Assembly (NCBI RefSeq): GCF_000336555.1
Contig: NZ_KB375281.1
Location: 2,677,954 to 2,741,953 of the forward strand
Direction: 5' to 3'
Origin: Afipia clevelandensis ATCC 49720
Lineage (GTDB): Bacteria; Pseudomonadota; Alphaproteobacteria; Rhizobiales; Xanthobacteraceae
Length of the DNA: 64,000 nucleotides
Shown here: positions 29,904-41,065 of the stretch, piece by piece
How the letters are laid out: the number at the start of each line of letters is the position of its first letter
How positions within the stretch are numbered: the stretch's first letter is position 1
Made by a program: the position numbers and the translations under genes
The notes under the pieces: model-generated
Databases searched by the model: none
What the model saw: only the letters and a program-made list of their open reading frames with translations
What the model was told of the DNA's origin: nothing

Positions 29904-30133
29904 CGGAAGCCTCTCAAGGTGTCGGCAATGCGCTGTGTGGGTCCGGGCCATTGTTAACGCAAAGACCCCGGCGGGGCGGCGTTATAGTCCGGGAACAGTC
30001 AAAATTAAAGGCGGAATGCCCGATTTTCGGTATGGCGATACGTTCGGCCGCCTCGAGAACAGGCACAAGTTAACCATGAGTTCACGCCGGAGTGCGATAA
30101 TGCCTCCTATTACTCATATTTCAGAGCTCCCTC

Positions 30134-31885
30134 ATGGCGTTCGGTCTTTTTCGGAAGCGGCTGCCAGAACAGGTCACGCCGGATATTTCCCCTGATGCGC
30201 CGGTTGCGGCGCCGGAGCCGGTTGCAGCTCCCCATCACGACTCGGCCCGCGAGATTCTCGAACTTCTGGAACTCGAACTGGCCGCCATGATCCGCCAGCT
30301 CGAACGGGCGGCGAACTCCGTGGCCAGCGGCGCCCAGTCCACTGCCTCGACACTGTCCGCCATCCGCCATCGCGCCGACACGCTCGCCGGCCGGACCAGC
30401 GAAGCGCAGGCCACGGCTGAAACCTTCTCGCAGTCAGCGGACAAGTTCACCCAGTCCGCCCACGGCATCGGCGCGCAGGTGCGCGACGCCAGCAAGCTGG
30501 CGGATGAGGCGAGCGAGGCCGCGCGCGAAGCCGGCCTCAATGTCGAACGTTTGCGCGAATCCTCTGCCGCCATCGGCAATGTGGTCAACCTGATTGCGAT
30601 GATCGCCAAGCAGACCACGCTGCTGGCGCTGAACTCCACCATCGAAGCGGCCCGCGCCGGCTCTGCCGGCAAGGGATTCGCGGTGGTCGCCTCCGAAGTG
30701 AAGGCGCTTGCCGTCCAGACCCAGAACGCCACCGAAGAGATCAAGCGCAAGATCGACGCCCTGCAGCAGGACGCTGCGACCTCGTTCGATGCGGTTCACC
30801 GGATCACGGCTGCGATCGACGCCATCAAGCCGGTGTTCGCTCATGTCAACGGCGCGGTGGCCGAGCAGAACGAAACCACCGGCGAGATCACGCAGAACGC
30901 TGCCTCCGCCTCGCAATTCATCGTGTCGGTCGGCACCAGCAGCGCCGAGATCGACAACGCGGCGCGCGAAGCCGAAAGCCACGGCGAGAGCGTCGCGCAG
31001 GCCGGCAAGGCCGTGACGATGTTCGCCGAGAAGCTGAAAACGCGCTGCGCCGTCCTGCTGCGCCAGAATGAGAACGAGGAGCGCAAGGCCGAGCGGATGC
31101 CCTGCCGTCTTCAGATCGAGATCGAGACCGGACGGTCGCCGGTCAAGGCGGAGGTGTTCGAGATTTCCGTCGACGGCCTTCTGATCGGCGGCGCGGGCGC
31201 GGCCTCTTTGCCGCTGCAGCAGATCATGCAGGCCAAGCTGCAGGACATCGGCTCATGCAGCATCCGCGTCACCGGCCAGACATCGGGCGGAGCGCAGGCG
31301 GAATTCGTCTCGCCTGACGCCGCGCTCAAGGACCGGATCGAGGACAAGGTCTGGACCATCCACGACGAAAACACCGAATTCGTCACCCGCGCGATGGAAG
31401 CCGGCGACGCGATCACCAAAATTTTCGAGACCGCGGTCGCGCGCGGCGATATCAGCATCGACGATCTGTTTGACGAAAATTATGTGAAGATCGAAGGCTC
31501 CGATCCGGTGCAGTACCGCACGCGATTTCTCGACTGGGCCGACCGCGCGCTTCCCGACATTCAGGAGACCATGCTGGCGCGCGATTCACGCGCGGCGTTC
31601 TGCGCCACCATCGACCGCAACGGCTACCTGCCGGTTCACAATAAGGTCTACTCGCAGCCGCAGCGCCCCGGCGACACCGCATGGAACACAGCGAACTGCC
31701 GCAATCGACGCATCTTCAACGATCCGGCGGGCCTTGCCGCCGGGCGCAATATCCGCTCGTATCTGATCCAGAGCTACGCCCGCGACATGGGCAACGGCCA
31801 GACGATCATGATGCGCGAGATCGATGTGCCTATCCGCGTCAACGGCCGCCACTGGGGCGGGTTCCGGACGGCTTACAAGATTTAA
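30134..31885 (+). CDS. Soluble methyl-accepting chemotaxis-type receptor with PilZ and C-terminal Cache-like sensor
   Basis: A 583-residue protein with no membrane helix or HAMP domain. Residues about 40-300 are the MCP signalling coiled coil, with the CheA/CheW-contacting hairpin at 158-190 ([18 protein letters not shown], then [14 protein letters not shown]). A PilZ-type domain follows (317-395), with [10 protein letters not shown] and [11 protein letters not shown] resembling the RxxxR and (D/N)xSxxG c-di-GMP motifs. The C-terminal 160 residues (e.g. [19 protein letters not shown] and [19 protein letters not shown]) resemble Cache-type ligand sensors placed after the signalling domain. It is alone between yebC and the YmdB-like gene. 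Confidence 0.88.
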   Translation: MAFGLFRKRLPEQVTPDISPDAPVAAPEPVAAPHHDSAREILELLELELAAMIRQLERAANSVASGAQSTASTLSAIRHRADTLAGRTSEAQATAETFSQSADKFTQSAHGIGAQVRDASKLADEASEAAREAGLNVERLRESSAAIGNVVNLIAMIAKQTTLLALNSTIEAARAGSAGKGFAVVASEVKALAVQTQNATEEIKRKIDALQQDAATSFDAVHRITAAIDAIKPVFAHVNGAVAEQNETTGEITQNAASASQFIVSVGTSSAEIDNAAREAESHGESVAQAGKAVTMFAEKLKTRCAVLLRQNENEERKAERMPCRLQIEIETGRSPVKAEVFEISVDGLLIGGAGAASLPLQQIMQAKLQDIGSCSIRVTGQTSGGAQAEFVSPDAALKDRIEDKVWTIHDENTEFVTRAMEAGDAITKIFETAVARGDISIDDLFDENYVKIEGSDPVQYRTRFLDWADRALPDIQETMLARDSRAAFCATIDRNGYLPVHNKVYSQPQRPGDTAWNTANCRNRRIFNDPAGLAAGRNIRSYLIQSYARDMGNGQTIMMREIDVPIRVNGRHWGGFRTAYKI

Positions 31886-31911
31886 GCAAATCAGGCGCGC
31901 AGTCTCACAAC

Positions 31912-31990
31912 GTCATTGCGAGGAGCGAAGCGACGAAGCAATCCATACTTGCTTTTGAAGAATGGATTGCTTCGCTTCGCTCGCAATGAC
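31912..31990. repeat. Dispersed palindromic element, copy 3 (GTCATTGCGAG family)
   Basis: CGTCATTGCGAGGAGCGAAG and the complement CTTCGCTCGCAATGAC around AATCCATACTT...AATGGATT. It lies at the convergent ends of the chemoreceptor gene and the YmdB-like gene; the element ends three bases before the latter's stop codon. Confidence 0.88.
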
Positions 31991-31992
31991 AG

Positions 31993-32811
31993 CTACCAGA
32001 ATCCCGGCAGCGCGCGGTCGAGCAATGGCCCGATCCGCACCGGCGCGACGCGCGTGGCAAGACCTGTCGCGTCGTCGGTTTCCACCGCCACACCGCTCAG
32101 GGTCGCGGTGCCGTCCGCAGCCTCGAACCGTCCCGCAGGATAACCGCGCAGGAAACGTCCGAGCGGTTCGTCCTTCTGCATGCCGATGACGGAGTCATAA
32201 TCGCCCGTCATGCCGGCATCAGTCATGTAGGCCGTGCCCGCGGGCAGAATCCGATGATCGGAGGTCGGCACATGGGTGTGGGTGCCGACCACAAGACTGG
32301 CCCGGCCATCGCAGAAATAGCCGATCGCCTGCTTCTCGCTCGACGCTTCGCCATGAAAATCGACCAGCACGGCATCCGCGGCCTCGCGCAGCGGACAAGC
32401 ATTCAGTTCGCGATCCAGAATCGTGAACGGATCGTCGAACGGCTGCATGAAGACGCGGCCGATGGCATTGATCACCAGCGCGCGCTTGCCGCTTTTCGTG
32501 TCGACCAGCGCGGCCCCGCGTCCCGGCGTGCCCGGCGGAAAATTCGCCGGGCGGATCAGGCGCGGCGCGCGCTCGATGAACACCAGCGCCTCGCGCTGAT
32601 CCCATGAATGATTGCCGAGCGTAATCGCATCCGCGCCGGCTTCCAGCAATTCGTGATAGATCGCCTCGGTGATGCCGAAACCGCCGGCGGAATTCTCTCC
32701 ATTCACGACAACGAGATCGAGATTCCAGTCGCGGATCAGGCCCGGCAGCGTCTCGGTCACGGCCGCGCGGCCGCTCCGTCCCACCACATCGCCGACAAAA
32801 AGAATGCGCAA
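31993..32811 (-). CDS. TIGR00282/YmdB-family metallophosphoesterase
   Basis: A 272-residue dinuclear-metal phosphoesterase related to B. subtilis YmdB, a cyclic-nucleotide phosphodiesterase. Metal-ligand motifs seen: LFVGDVVGRSG, VVNGENSAGGFG, ITLGNHSWD, DFHGEASSEK and VVGTHTHVPT. The best start is a TTG at 32811 (reading LRILFVGDVV) with GGAG eight bases upstream and just one base after the fau stop at 32813; the only upstream ATG lies inside fau. Coupled translation with fau is likely. Confidence 0.92.
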   Translation of the reverse strand: MRILFVGDVVGRSGRAAVTETLPGLIRDWNLDLVVVNGENSAGGFGITEAIYHELLEAGADAITLGNHSWDQREALVFIERAPRLIRPANFPPGTPGRGAALVDTKSGKRALVINAIGRVFMQPFDDPFTILDRELNACPLREAADAVLVDFHGEASSEKQAIGYFCDGRASLVVGTHTHVPTSDHRILPAGTAYMTDAGMTGDYDSVIGMQKDEPLGRFLRGYPAGRFEAADGTATLSGVAVETDDATGLATRVAPVRIGPLLDRALPGFW

Positions 32812-32812
32812 T

Positions 32813-33403
32813 TTATAAACTCCGAAGATCAATCAGCTCGCGTTCGGTTAGCACACAATCGAGCTGTTCGTCGTGCGGAAGTCGCGGCACGGTTTCGATT
32901 TCCTGCACCGCAAACGCGAGGCCGATCACTGTCACCTTCTTTGCGGCGCGGAGATTTTGCAGCGTGCGGTCATAGTAGCCGCGGCCATAGCCGATGCGAT
33001 GTCCCGCGCGGTCGAACGCCGCGAGCGGCACCAGCACGATGTCGGGATCGACTTCATCGGCGTCGGACGACGGCTGGAAGATCCCGAGCGGCCCGCGCAC
33101 CAGTCCTTCATCGGGCTGCCACGCACGAAAGATCAGCGCGTGATCGCGCGCGATGATCACCGGCAGCGCCAGCGTAGCGCCCTTGAGCGCAAAGGCGCGC
33201 ATCAGCGGAAACGGATCGAGTTCGCTGTGGATCGGGGAATAGCCCGCGACGATGGTGCCCGGCGGCAATTCGAGGGGAAGCGTGCGCGCCGCGACGATCA
33301 TGGCGGCCCCCGCACGCGATTCCGGGGATAGCGCATCGCGCTGCGCCAGCGCGCCGCGCCGGAAATCATCCTTCAGATTTGCGAGGAAGCGATTTCCATC
33401 CAC
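32813..33403 (-). CDS. fau: 5-formyltetrahydrofolate cyclo-ligase
   Basis: This enzyme (YgfA/MTHFS) converts 5-formyl-THF to 5,10-methenyl-THF with ATP. Diagnostic segments are GYSPIHSELDP, LVPLAAFDRAGHRIGYGRGYYDRTL (the family's C-terminal nucleotide-binding signature in two pieces) and LDCVLTERELIDL. The reading frame continues upstream to 33517, but that part is the 6S RNA gene; the GTG at 33403 gives the normal start region. The pairing of 6S RNA and fau is conserved in proteobacteria. Confidence 0.92.
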   Translation of the reverse strand: MDGNRFLANLKDDFRRGALAQRDALSPESRAGAAMIVAARTLPLELPPGTIVAGYSPIHSELDPFPLMRAFALKGATLALPVIIARDHALIFRAWQPDEGLVRGPLGIFQPSSDADEVDPDIVLVPLAAFDRAGHRIGYGRGYYDRTLQNLRAAKKVTVIGLAFAVQEIETVPRLPHDEQLDCVLTERELIDLRSL

Positions 33404-33419
33404 GGGCGGAGATTCCTGC

Positions 33420-33574
33420 CGCCCTTGCCGAGGGCCGGAGCGAAAAGAAAGTGCGAAGCCACGATGGCCGTTGAAACACTCGATCCCGGAGCACCTACGA
33501 AAGTAGGTGGGCACCATGTGATCGGGTCCACGGACCCGGCCAGGGACAGTTCCCTAAAGGATCGATAAGGCCCC
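33420..33574 (-). ncRNA. ssrS: 6S RNA
   Basis: 6S RNA mimics an open promoter and sequesters the sigma-70 holoenzyme in stationary phase. Position (between zapA and fau), strand and length (about 155 nt) are those of 6S RNA in this group. The minus strand gives a nearly continuous rod: GGGTCCGTGGACCC, CCACCTACTTTCGTAGGTGC and GATCGAGTGTTTCAACGGCC, with an internal bulge. A minus-strand -10-like CATAAT (33581-33586) precedes the 5' end and a hairpin GCCCTCGGCAAGGGC closes the 3' end. Ends are approximate. Confidence 0.85.
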
Positions 33575-33663
33575 GGGGATATTATGGTTTCTGACGCGCG
33601 ACGCAGCCTCGCCGGACCAATGTAGTCATGATCGCGCCCAAGCGCCAGCGCCGAACGCGCTCA

Positions 33664-34047
33664 TCACCCGAGCGCGATGCCGTTGCGGGCCGGGCGATTC
33701 AGCGCCTGCGTCATTTTCTCGATGCGCTCGGAGGCCGAATTCAGCGCATTGGCCACGGCGGATTGCGTCGCGCGGGCGCGGTCGGCGGCCACAACGCGAA
33801 CGTCACGCAGCGCGTTGATCTCTTCCTCAAGCGCGCGAATCCGCTGGCCTGCATCGACCAGTTCGTCAGCGACGGTGAGTGCGGCCATCACGGTCAGGCG
33901 GCCGTCGCCGATCTCGCCGAACTTGCCGCGCAGGTTGGCGATGCGCGCTTCGAGGCTTTCCGCAAGGCGCAGCAGCCGGTTTTCCTGCCCGGCCTCGCAC
34001 GCCATGCGGTACTGGCGGCCATTGATGGTCACGTTGATGTGGCTCAT
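33664..34047 (-). CDS. zapA: Cell division protein ZapA
   Basis: A 127-residue FtsZ-ring stabiliser. The N-terminus MSHINVTINGRQYRMACEAG with GQENRLLRLAESLEARIANL matches ZapA, and the C-terminal half is a coiled coil (ELVDAGQRIRALEEEINALR). Its start overlaps the stop of the DUF4164 gene (ATGA), and the 6S RNA lies 90 bp downstream. Confidence 0.93.
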   Translation of the reverse strand: MSHINVTINGRQYRMACEAGQENRLLRLAESLEARIANLRGKFGEIGDGRLTVMAALTVADELVDAGQRIRALEEEINALRDVRVVAADRARATQSAVANALNSASERIEKMTQALNRPARNGIALG

Positions 34048-34373
34048 GAGGCCTCTCCCGACTCAAGCACTGAGCGGATGGTATCGATGGCGACATCGAG
34101 ACGCTCTGCGATCTCGCGGTTGGTTCGCTCCAGCGCACGCGAGCGCACCAGCGTTCCATCGAGTTCATTGGCAAGCCGGGAGCGATCCGCGCCGAGCGAC
34201 TGGATCCGCGCGCCGAGATCGTCGTCGATCCGGTCGGCTTCCCGGCGCCGTTCCACCGCGCTTTCCAGCGCATCGAGCGCCGCCGCCAGCCGCTTGGTGG
34301 CGAGTTCGATCTCGCTCGGGCCGCTCGGCGCGGGCTCGGAACTGGCAAATCCGTTGGCGGTGCGGTCGGTCAT
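34044..34373 (-). CDS. DUF4164 coiled-coil protein
   Basis: A 109-residue protein that is almost wholly coiled coil (ATKRLAAALDALESAVERRR to RTNREIAERLDVAIDTIRSV). DUF4164 proteins are regularly encoded just before zapA in Rhizobiales and may act in cell division; no experiment is known to me. It shares a four-base overlap with zapA. The ATG at 34373 is preferred to an in-frame codon at 34412. Confidence 0.85.
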   Translation of the reverse strand: MTDRTANGFASSEPAPSGPSEIELATKRLAAALDALESAVERRREADRIDDDLGARIQSLGADRSRLANELDGTLVRSRALERTNREIAERLDVAIDTIRSVLESGEAS

Positions 34374-34652
34374 CACGGAACGGCAGCCTTTGTCGTCTGG
34401 CCGGCGGTGCAAAACTGGCGGGCCGGCAAGCAGTTAGGCGGGTAAATTTACGGCCAGGGCGAGCCCCGCGCAACGCTGCGGGGAAGCTATGCACACAAAG
34501 CGAAAACGCCATGGCGAAAACAGGCTGAAAACAGCCTAATGCCCTTGGACTCAAGGGTTTCGCGATGCTATCCACCCTGCGAAAGCTCCTCCGGCCGTGG
34601 CATTTTTGAGACACGCGCCCACTTCCCACACCGAATGTCAGGCAAATCTCCC

Positions 34653-36638
34653 ATGACTGTGCGTGTCGATCCCTCCCGTATGGCCAATGCGATTCGCGCA
34701 CTCGCCATGGATGCCGTCGAAAAGGCGAAATCGGGCCATCCCGGCCTGCCCATGGGCGCGGCCGATGTGGCCACCGTGCTGTTCACACAGTTCCTCAAGT
34801 TCGACGCCAGCGACCCCACCTGGCCGGACCGCGACCGCTTCGTGCTCTCCGCCGGCCACGGCTCGATGCTGCTCTATGCGCTGCTGTATCTGACCGGCAA
34901 CCCGACGATGACCATCGACCAGATCAAGAATTTCCGTCAGCTCGGCTCGCTGACGCCGGGTCATCCGGAAAACTTCGTCACGCCGGGCATCGAGACCACC
35001 ACGGGTCCGCTGGGTCAGGGCATTGCCACCGCGGTCGGCATGGCGCTGGCAGAGCGCCACATGGCCGCGGAATTCGGCGGCGACCTGGTCGATCACCACA
35101 CCTACGTGCTCGCCTCCGACGGCGACCTGATGGAAGGCATCAGCCAGGAAGCCATCGCCTTCGCCGGACATCTCAGGCTCAACAAGCTGATCGTGCTGTT
35201 CGACGACAACGGCATTTCCATCGACGGCGCGATTTCGCTGTCGGATTCGGTCGATCAGGTGAAGCGTTTTGAATCCGCCGGCTGGGCTGCGGAGCGCATC
35301 GACGGCCACGATCCCAAGGCGATTGCCGACGCATTGACCCGCGCGCAAAAATCCGACCGTCCGAGCCTGATCGCGTGCAAGACCGTGATCGGCTTCGGCG
35401 CGCCGAACAAGGCCGGTTCTGAAAAGTCGCACGGCTCGCCGCTCGGTGCGGACGAAATCGCCGGCGCGCGCAAGAACCTGAAATGGGATGCCGCTCCGTT
35501 TGAAGTGCCGCAGGATATTCTCGACGCCTGGCGCGCGGCGGGCTCACGCGGCAAAGATGCGCACACCGCATGGACCAAAACCCTCGGCACCAAGGACGCC
35601 TCTGCGCGCGCCGAATTCGAGCGCCGCATGAAGGGCGACCTTCCCGCCAAGGCACTGGCCGAAGCCGTTGCCGGGATGAAGGCCGCGCTCGCGGCAAGCC
35701 CGAAGGACATCGCGACCCGCACCGCGTCCGAGCACGCGCTCGAGGTTCTCACCGCAGCGGTGCCGGAAATGATCGGCGGATCGGCAGACCTCACCGGCTC
35801 CAACAACACCCGCGTCAAGGGCATGGTTGCGATCTCCGCCAACAACTACGGCGGGCGTTACGTCAACTACGGCATCCGTGAACATGGCATGGCGGCGGCG
35901 ATGAACGGGATGGCGCTGCATGGCGGCCTCATTCCGTATTCGGGCACGTTCCTTGTGTTCTCCGACTATCTGCGTCCGGCCTTGCGCCTCGCGGCGCTGA
36001 TGGGCGAGCGCGTGATCCATGTTCTGACGCACGATTCGATCGGCCTGGGCGAAGACGGCCCGACCCATCAGCCGGTGGAACATCTGGCGGCGCTGCGCGC
36101 GATCCCGAACTGCAACACCTTCCGGCCCTGCGACACCGTCGAGACGCTGGAATGCTGGCAGCTCGCCCTCGAAGCGAAAGAGCGCCCGAGCGTGATGGCG
36201 CTGACCCGCCAGAACCTGCCGCAGCTTCGCCTGGCCAACGACGCCGACAACAAGTGCGCCAGCGGCGCCTACGAAATCTCCAAGGCGGACGGCGAGGCGA
36301 AGGTTTCAATCTTCGCGTCCGGCTCGGAAGTCTCGCTGGCGGTCGAGGCGCAGAAGCTGCTGGCCGCACGCGGCATTCCGACGCGGGTGGTCTCGGTGCC
36401 CTGCATGGACCTGTTGCTGGAGCTTCCCGCCGACAAGCGCGCCGCCATTATCGGCAAGGCGCCGGTGAAGGTCGCCGTCGAGGCCGCCATCCGACAGGGA
36501 TGGGATGCCATCATCGGTTCGGACGGCATTTTCGTCGGCATGGACGGCTTTGGCGCCAGCGCCCCCTACAAGGACCTGTACCGGCACTTCGGAATCACCC
36601 CGGAAGCCGTCGCGGAGGCCGCGCAGGCCCGGCTTTAA
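34653..36638 (+). CDS. tkt: Transketolase
   Basis: A 661-residue thiamine-diphosphate enzyme transferring C2 units between sugar phosphates in the pentose phosphate and Calvin cycles. The TPP-binding region contains [34 protein letters not shown] and [14 protein letters not shown]; the pyrimidine domain has [19 protein letters not shown]; and [16 protein letters not shown] is the transketolase signature. The ATG at 34653 ([10 protein letters not shown]) is chosen; 34635 is possible. It opens the block tkt-gap-pgk-fba. Confidence 0.97.
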   Translation: MTVRVDPSRMANAIRALAMDAVEKAKSGHPGLPMGAADVATVLFTQFLKFDASDPTWPDRDRFVLSAGHGSMLLYALLYLTGNPTMTIDQIKNFRQLGSLTPGHPENFVTPGIETTTGPLGQGIATAVGMALAERHMAAEFGGDLVDHHTYVLASDGDLMEGISQEAIAFAGHLRLNKLIVLFDDNGISIDGAISLSDSVDQVKRFESAGWAAERIDGHDPKAIADALTRAQKSDRPSLIACKTVIGFGAPNKAGSEKSHGSPLGADEIAGARKNLKWDAAPFEVPQDILDAWRAAGSRGKDAHTAWTKTLGTKDASARAEFERRMKGDLPAKALAEAVAGMKAALAASPKDIATRTASEHALEVLTAAVPEMIGGSADLTGSNNTRVKGMVAISANNYGGRYVNYGIREHGMAAAMNGMALHGGLIPYSGTFLVFSDYLRPALRLAALMGERVIHVLTHDSIGLGEDGPTHQPVEHLAALRAIPNCNTFRPCDTVETLECWQLALEAKERPSVMALTRQNLPQLRLANDADNKCASGAYEISKADGEAKVSIFASGSEVSLAVEAQKLLAARGIPTRVVSVPCMDLLLELPADKRAAIIGKAPVKVAVEAAIRQGWDAIIGSDGIFVGMDGFGASAPYKDLYRHFGITPEAVAEAAQARL

Positions 36639-36830
36639 CCGCATTTCCATGCGAGCCGGGACCGGTTCGCATGGCAAGAATGCGCGAAATGAAGGCCTGG
36701 AGCCGGATGGCTCCCGGCGCGATAACCTTGGCCCAAGTTTGGGGATTCAAGTGATTGCATCAAAACGTCATTCGGGGCAAAAACCGCCTCGAAAATCGTC
36801 ATTTCCGACCACATCGAGGAGAACTTGAGA

Positions 36831-37838
<1,008 letters not shown>

Positions 37839-37843
37839 AACAA

Positions 37844-37942
37844 CGTCATCCAGAGGCGCGCCCGCGCGCCTCGAAGGATGATCTTGAACAGGCTCTCACC
37901 CTTCGAGGCTCGCATCGTTGATGCGAGCGCCTCGGGGTGACG
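37844..37942. repeat. Palindromic intergenic repeat between gap and pgk
   Basis: The arms CGTCATCCAGAGGCGC and GCGCCTCGGGGTGACG enclose inner inverted repeats (CCTCGAAGGATGA / CCCTTCGAGG, CTCGCATC / GATGCGAG). It is another dispersed family different from the GTCATTGCGAG one, and fills nearly the whole gap-pgk gap. Confidence 0.8.
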
Positions 37943-37964
37943 ATGGGGAAGAAACACAACCGCC

Positions 37965-39158
37965 ATGTCCGGATTTCGCACTCTCGATGATGTCGACGTG
38001 AAGGGAAAGCGCGTGCTGCTGCGCGTCGATCTCAACGTGCCGATGGACAATGGCCGCGTGTCCGACACCACCCGTCTGCAGCGCATCGCCAAGACCATCA
38101 TCGAACTGTCCAAGGCCGGCGGCAAGGTCATCATCCTTGCGCATTTCGGCCGCCCGAAGGGACCGGATCCGAAAGACTCGCTGAGGCCCGTCGCCACCGC
38201 GCTCGGTTATGTCGTGAAGCATCACGTCGATTTCGCGCCGGACTGCGTCGGCGACATCGCCGAGACAGCCGTCGCCGCGATGAAGGACGGCGAGATTCTC
38301 TGCCTCGAGAACACCCGCTTTCACGCCGGTGAAGAAAAGAACGATCCGGCATTTGTCGCGCAGCTTGCGAAGCTCGGCGACATCTGGGTCAACGACGCCT
38401 TCTCCTGCGCCCATCGCGCCCACGCCTCCACCGAAGGCCTCGGCCGGGTGCTGCCGGGCTATGCGGGCCGGACCATGGAGGCGGAACTCGACGCGCTCGG
38501 CAAGGCGCTGGAACAGCCGGTGCATCCGGTGATCGCGATTGTCGGCGGATCGAAGGTCTCGACAAAGATTGATCTTCTGGAAAATCTCGTCACCAAGGTC
38601 GATGCGCTGGTGATCGGCGGCGGCATGGCCAACACCTTCCTGCATGCGCAGGGCGTCGATGTCGGCAACTCGCTCTGCGAGAAGGACCTCGCCGCGACCG
38701 CGCTGCGCATTCTGGTGAAGGCGAATTCCACCAACTGCGCCATCATCCTGCCGGTGGACGCCGTGGTCGCCGAGAAATTCGAGGCCAACGCGCCGTCCCA
38801 CGCCTATGGCCTCGACGCCATTCCGGCGAACGGCATGATTCTCGATGTCGGCCCGCAGTCGATCAAGCGGATCGACGCCGCGATTGATGACGCCGCCACG
38901 CTGGTGTGGAACGGCCCGCTCGGCGCATTTGAAATATCGCCATTCGACCGTGGCACGGTGCAGGCCGCGAAATACGCCGCCGCGCGCACCAGGGACGGCA
39001 AGCTGGTGTCTGTCGCCGGAGGCGGCGACACCGTTGCGGCACTCAACCACGCTGGCGTGGGCCGCGATTTCACCTACGTTTCGACCGCGGGCGGCGCCTT
39101 TCTGGAGTGGATGGAAGGGAAACCTTTGCCCGGCGTCGAAGTTTTGAGAGTACGCTAA
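37965..39158 (+). CDS. pgk: Phosphoglycerate kinase
   Basis: A 397-residue two-domain kinase (3-phosphoglycerate / ATP). Signature segments: [20 protein letters not shown] at the N-terminus, [42 protein letters not shown] and [15 protein letters not shown] near the C-terminus. Third gene of the block, followed by fba after 59 bp. Confidence 0.98.
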   Translation: MSGFRTLDDVDVKGKRVLLRVDLNVPMDNGRVSDTTRLQRIAKTIIELSKAGGKVIILAHFGRPKGPDPKDSLRPVATALGYVVKHHVDFAPDCVGDIAETAVAAMKDGEILCLENTRFHAGEEKNDPAFVAQLAKLGDIWVNDAFSCAHRAHASTEGLGRVLPGYAGRTMEAELDALGKALEQPVHPVIAIVGGSKVSTKIDLLENLVTKVDALVIGGGMANTFLHAQGVDVGNSLCEKDLAATALRILVKANSTNCAIILPVDAVVAEKFEANAPSHAYGLDAIPANGMILDVGPQSIKRIDAAIDDAATLVWNGPLGAFEISPFDRGTVQAAKYAAARTRDGKLVSVAGGGDTVAALNHAGVGRDFTYVSTAGGAFLEWMEGKPLPGVEVLRVR

Positions 39159-39217
39159 ATTTTAAACAGATCTGGCGCCTTTGGCGCTGCCTTCAAGACC
39201 GCGGAGAACACAACCCC

Positions 39218-40285
39218 ATGGCTCGCATCACCTTGCGTCAATTGCTGGATCATGCCGCCGAACATAACTACGGCGTGCCGGCCTTCAACATCAACAACAT
39301 GGAACAGGCGCTGGCCATCATGGAAGCCGCCAATGCCGTGGATGCGCCGGTGATCATCCAGGCCTCGCGTGGCGCGCGTTCCTATGCCAACGACGTCATG
39401 CTCAAGCACATGATGGACGCGGTGACGGAAATCTATCCGCACATTCCCGTCTGCGTGCATCTCGACCACGGCAACGAACCCGCCACCTGCATGACCGCGA
39501 TCCAGGCCGGCTTCACCTCGGTCATGATGGACGGCTCGCTCAAGGCCGACGGCAAGACCCCCGGCGATTGGGACTACAATGTCGGCGTCACCAAGACCGT
39601 CACCACCATGGCGCATCTCGGCGGCATTTCGGTAGAAGGCGAACTCGGTGTGCTCGGCTCGCTGGAAAGCGGCGAAGGCGAGAAGGAAGACGGCCACGGC
39701 TTCGAGGGCAAGCTGTCGCATGACCAGCTTCTCACCAATCCTGATGAAGCCGTGAAATTCGTCAAGGAAACCCAGGTCGATGCACTGGCGATTGCGATGG
39801 GCACCTCGCACGGCGCCTACAAGTTCACCCGCAAGCCGGATGGCGACATCCTCGCCATGAACGTGATCGAGGAAATTCACCGCAAGCTGCCGAACACGCA
39901 TCTGGTCATGCACGGCTCGTCGTCGGTGCCGCAGGACCTGCAGGACATCATCAACAAGTTCGGCGGCCAGATGAAGCCGACCTGGGGCGTGCCGGTCTCC
40001 GAAATTCAGCGCGGCATCAAGAACGGCGTGCGCAAGATCAACATTGACACCGACAACCGCATGGCGATGACCGGCCAGATCCGCAAGGTGTTGCAGGAAC
40101 ACCCGAGCGAGTTCGATCCGCGCAAATATCTCAAGCCCGCGATGGAAGCGATGACCAAGCTCTGCAAGCAGCGCCTGGAAGAATTCAATACCGCAGGTCA
40201 GGCCAGCAAGATCAAGAAGGTGCTGACGACCGCCCAGATGGCGCAGCGCTACGCCAAGGGCGAACTCGACCCGAAGATCGCCTGA
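39218..40285 (+). CDS. fba: Class II fructose-bisphosphate aldolase
   Basis: A 355-residue zinc aldolase cleaving fructose-1,6-bisphosphate (and sedoheptulose-1,7-bisphosphate in the Calvin-type subgroup). Motifs: [34 protein letters not shown] with zinc and catalytic residues, [23 protein letters not shown] and [14 protein letters not shown]. The length and N-terminal [16 protein letters not shown] fit the CbbA-like group. Followed by a strong terminator. Confidence 0.96.
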   Translation: MARITLRQLLDHAAEHNYGVPAFNINNMEQALAIMEAANAVDAPVIIQASRGARSYANDVMLKHMMDAVTEIYPHIPVCVHLDHGNEPATCMTAIQAGFTSVMMDGSLKADGKTPGDWDYNVGVTKTVTTMAHLGGISVEGELGVLGSLESGEGEKEDGHGFEGKLSHDQLLTNPDEAVKFVKETQVDALAIAMGTSHGAYKFTRKPDGDILAMNVIEEIHRKLPNTHLVMHGSSSVPQDLQDIINKFGGQMKPTWGVPVSEIQRGIKNGVRKINIDTDNRMAMTGQIRKVLQEHPSEFDPRKYLKPAMEAMTKLCKQRLEEFNTAGQASKIKKVLTTAQMAQRYAKGELDPKIA

Positions 40286-40297
40286 CGATCATCGAGA

Positions 40298-40325
40298 GGG
40301 CGGGACACGATCCCGCCCCTTTTTT
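40298..40325 (+). terminator. Rho-independent terminator after fba
   Basis: GGGCGGGA-CACGA-TCCCGCCC followed by CTTTTTT, 12 bp beyond the fba stop codon. Confidence 0.9.
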
Positions 40326-40377
40326 GGCCGCAGTCCGGTGATCTGTTCCGCATTCACACGAGCATCACACCGCCATC

Positions 40378-41058
40378 ATGGCCAACAAACCTCCCCCGCA
40401 GCGTCCCGCGCCTCGTCTCTATCTCGCAACGCCCGTCGTTGCCGATCCCGCGCAGCTTGTCGCCGAATTGCCCGCGCTGCTGGCGGCGGCGGATGTCGCC
40501 GCCGTCCTGCTGCGCCTTTCGCCCGGGGATGAGCGCAGCATCATCCAGCGCGCCAAGGCGCTCGCGCCGCCGGTTCAGGCCGCAGGCGCCGCCCTGCTGA
40601 TCGACGGGCATTTCGCGCAGACGGCGCGCGCAGGCGCGGACGGCGCGAATGTCTATGGCATCGCGGCAATGCAGGAGGCGATGCCGTCGCTGAAGCCCGA
40701 CCGCATTCTCGGCGTCGGCGGCCTTGTCACGCGGCATGATGCGATGGTGGCGGGCGAAGCGGGCGCAGACTACGTCCTGTTCGGCGAGCCGGATGCAAAC
40801 GGCGAGCGTCCGTCTGCGGACGCCATTTGCGAGCGGCTGGACTGGTGGGCCGAACTGTTCGAGCCCCCTTGCGTAGGGTTCGCAACGACAGTTGAGGAAG
40901 CCCAGTTGTTCGCCGCCGCCGGCGCGGATTTCGTCCTGCTCGGTGATTTCATCTGGCAGGATTCGCGCGGCGCAAAGACCGCTCTGATCGAAGCCGGCAA
41001 GGCGGTCGCGCGCGGATTTGAAAAATCCGTTGCGCAAGCTGCTGTCACAGGAGAATAA
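40378..41058 (+). CDS. Thiamine-phosphate synthase-like protein (ThiE family)
   Basis: A 226-residue TIM-barrel protein. The pattern RLYLATPVVADP, ALLIDGHFAQTARAGADGAN, GVGGLVTRHDAMVAGEAGAD with YVLFG, and AAAGADFVLLGDFIW corresponds to ThiE/TenI strands, which join the pyrimidine and thiazole halves of thiamine phosphate. The diphosphate-binding residues look degenerate compared with classical ThiE, so it may be a TenI-like paralogue. It is followed eight bp later by a Sel1-repeat gene and is probably cotranscribed. Confidence 0.7.
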   Translation: MANKPPPQRPAPRLYLATPVVADPAQLVAELPALLAAADVAAVLLRLSPGDERSIIQRAKALAPPVQAAGAALLIDGHFAQTARAGADGANVYGIAAMQEAMPSLKPDRILGVGGLVTRHDAMVAGEAGADYVLFGEPDANGERPSADAICERLDWWAELFEPPCVGFATTVEEAQLFAAAGADFVLLGDFIWQDSRGAKTALIEAGKAVARGFEKSVAQAAVTGE

Positions 41059-41065
41059 AGCCGCG

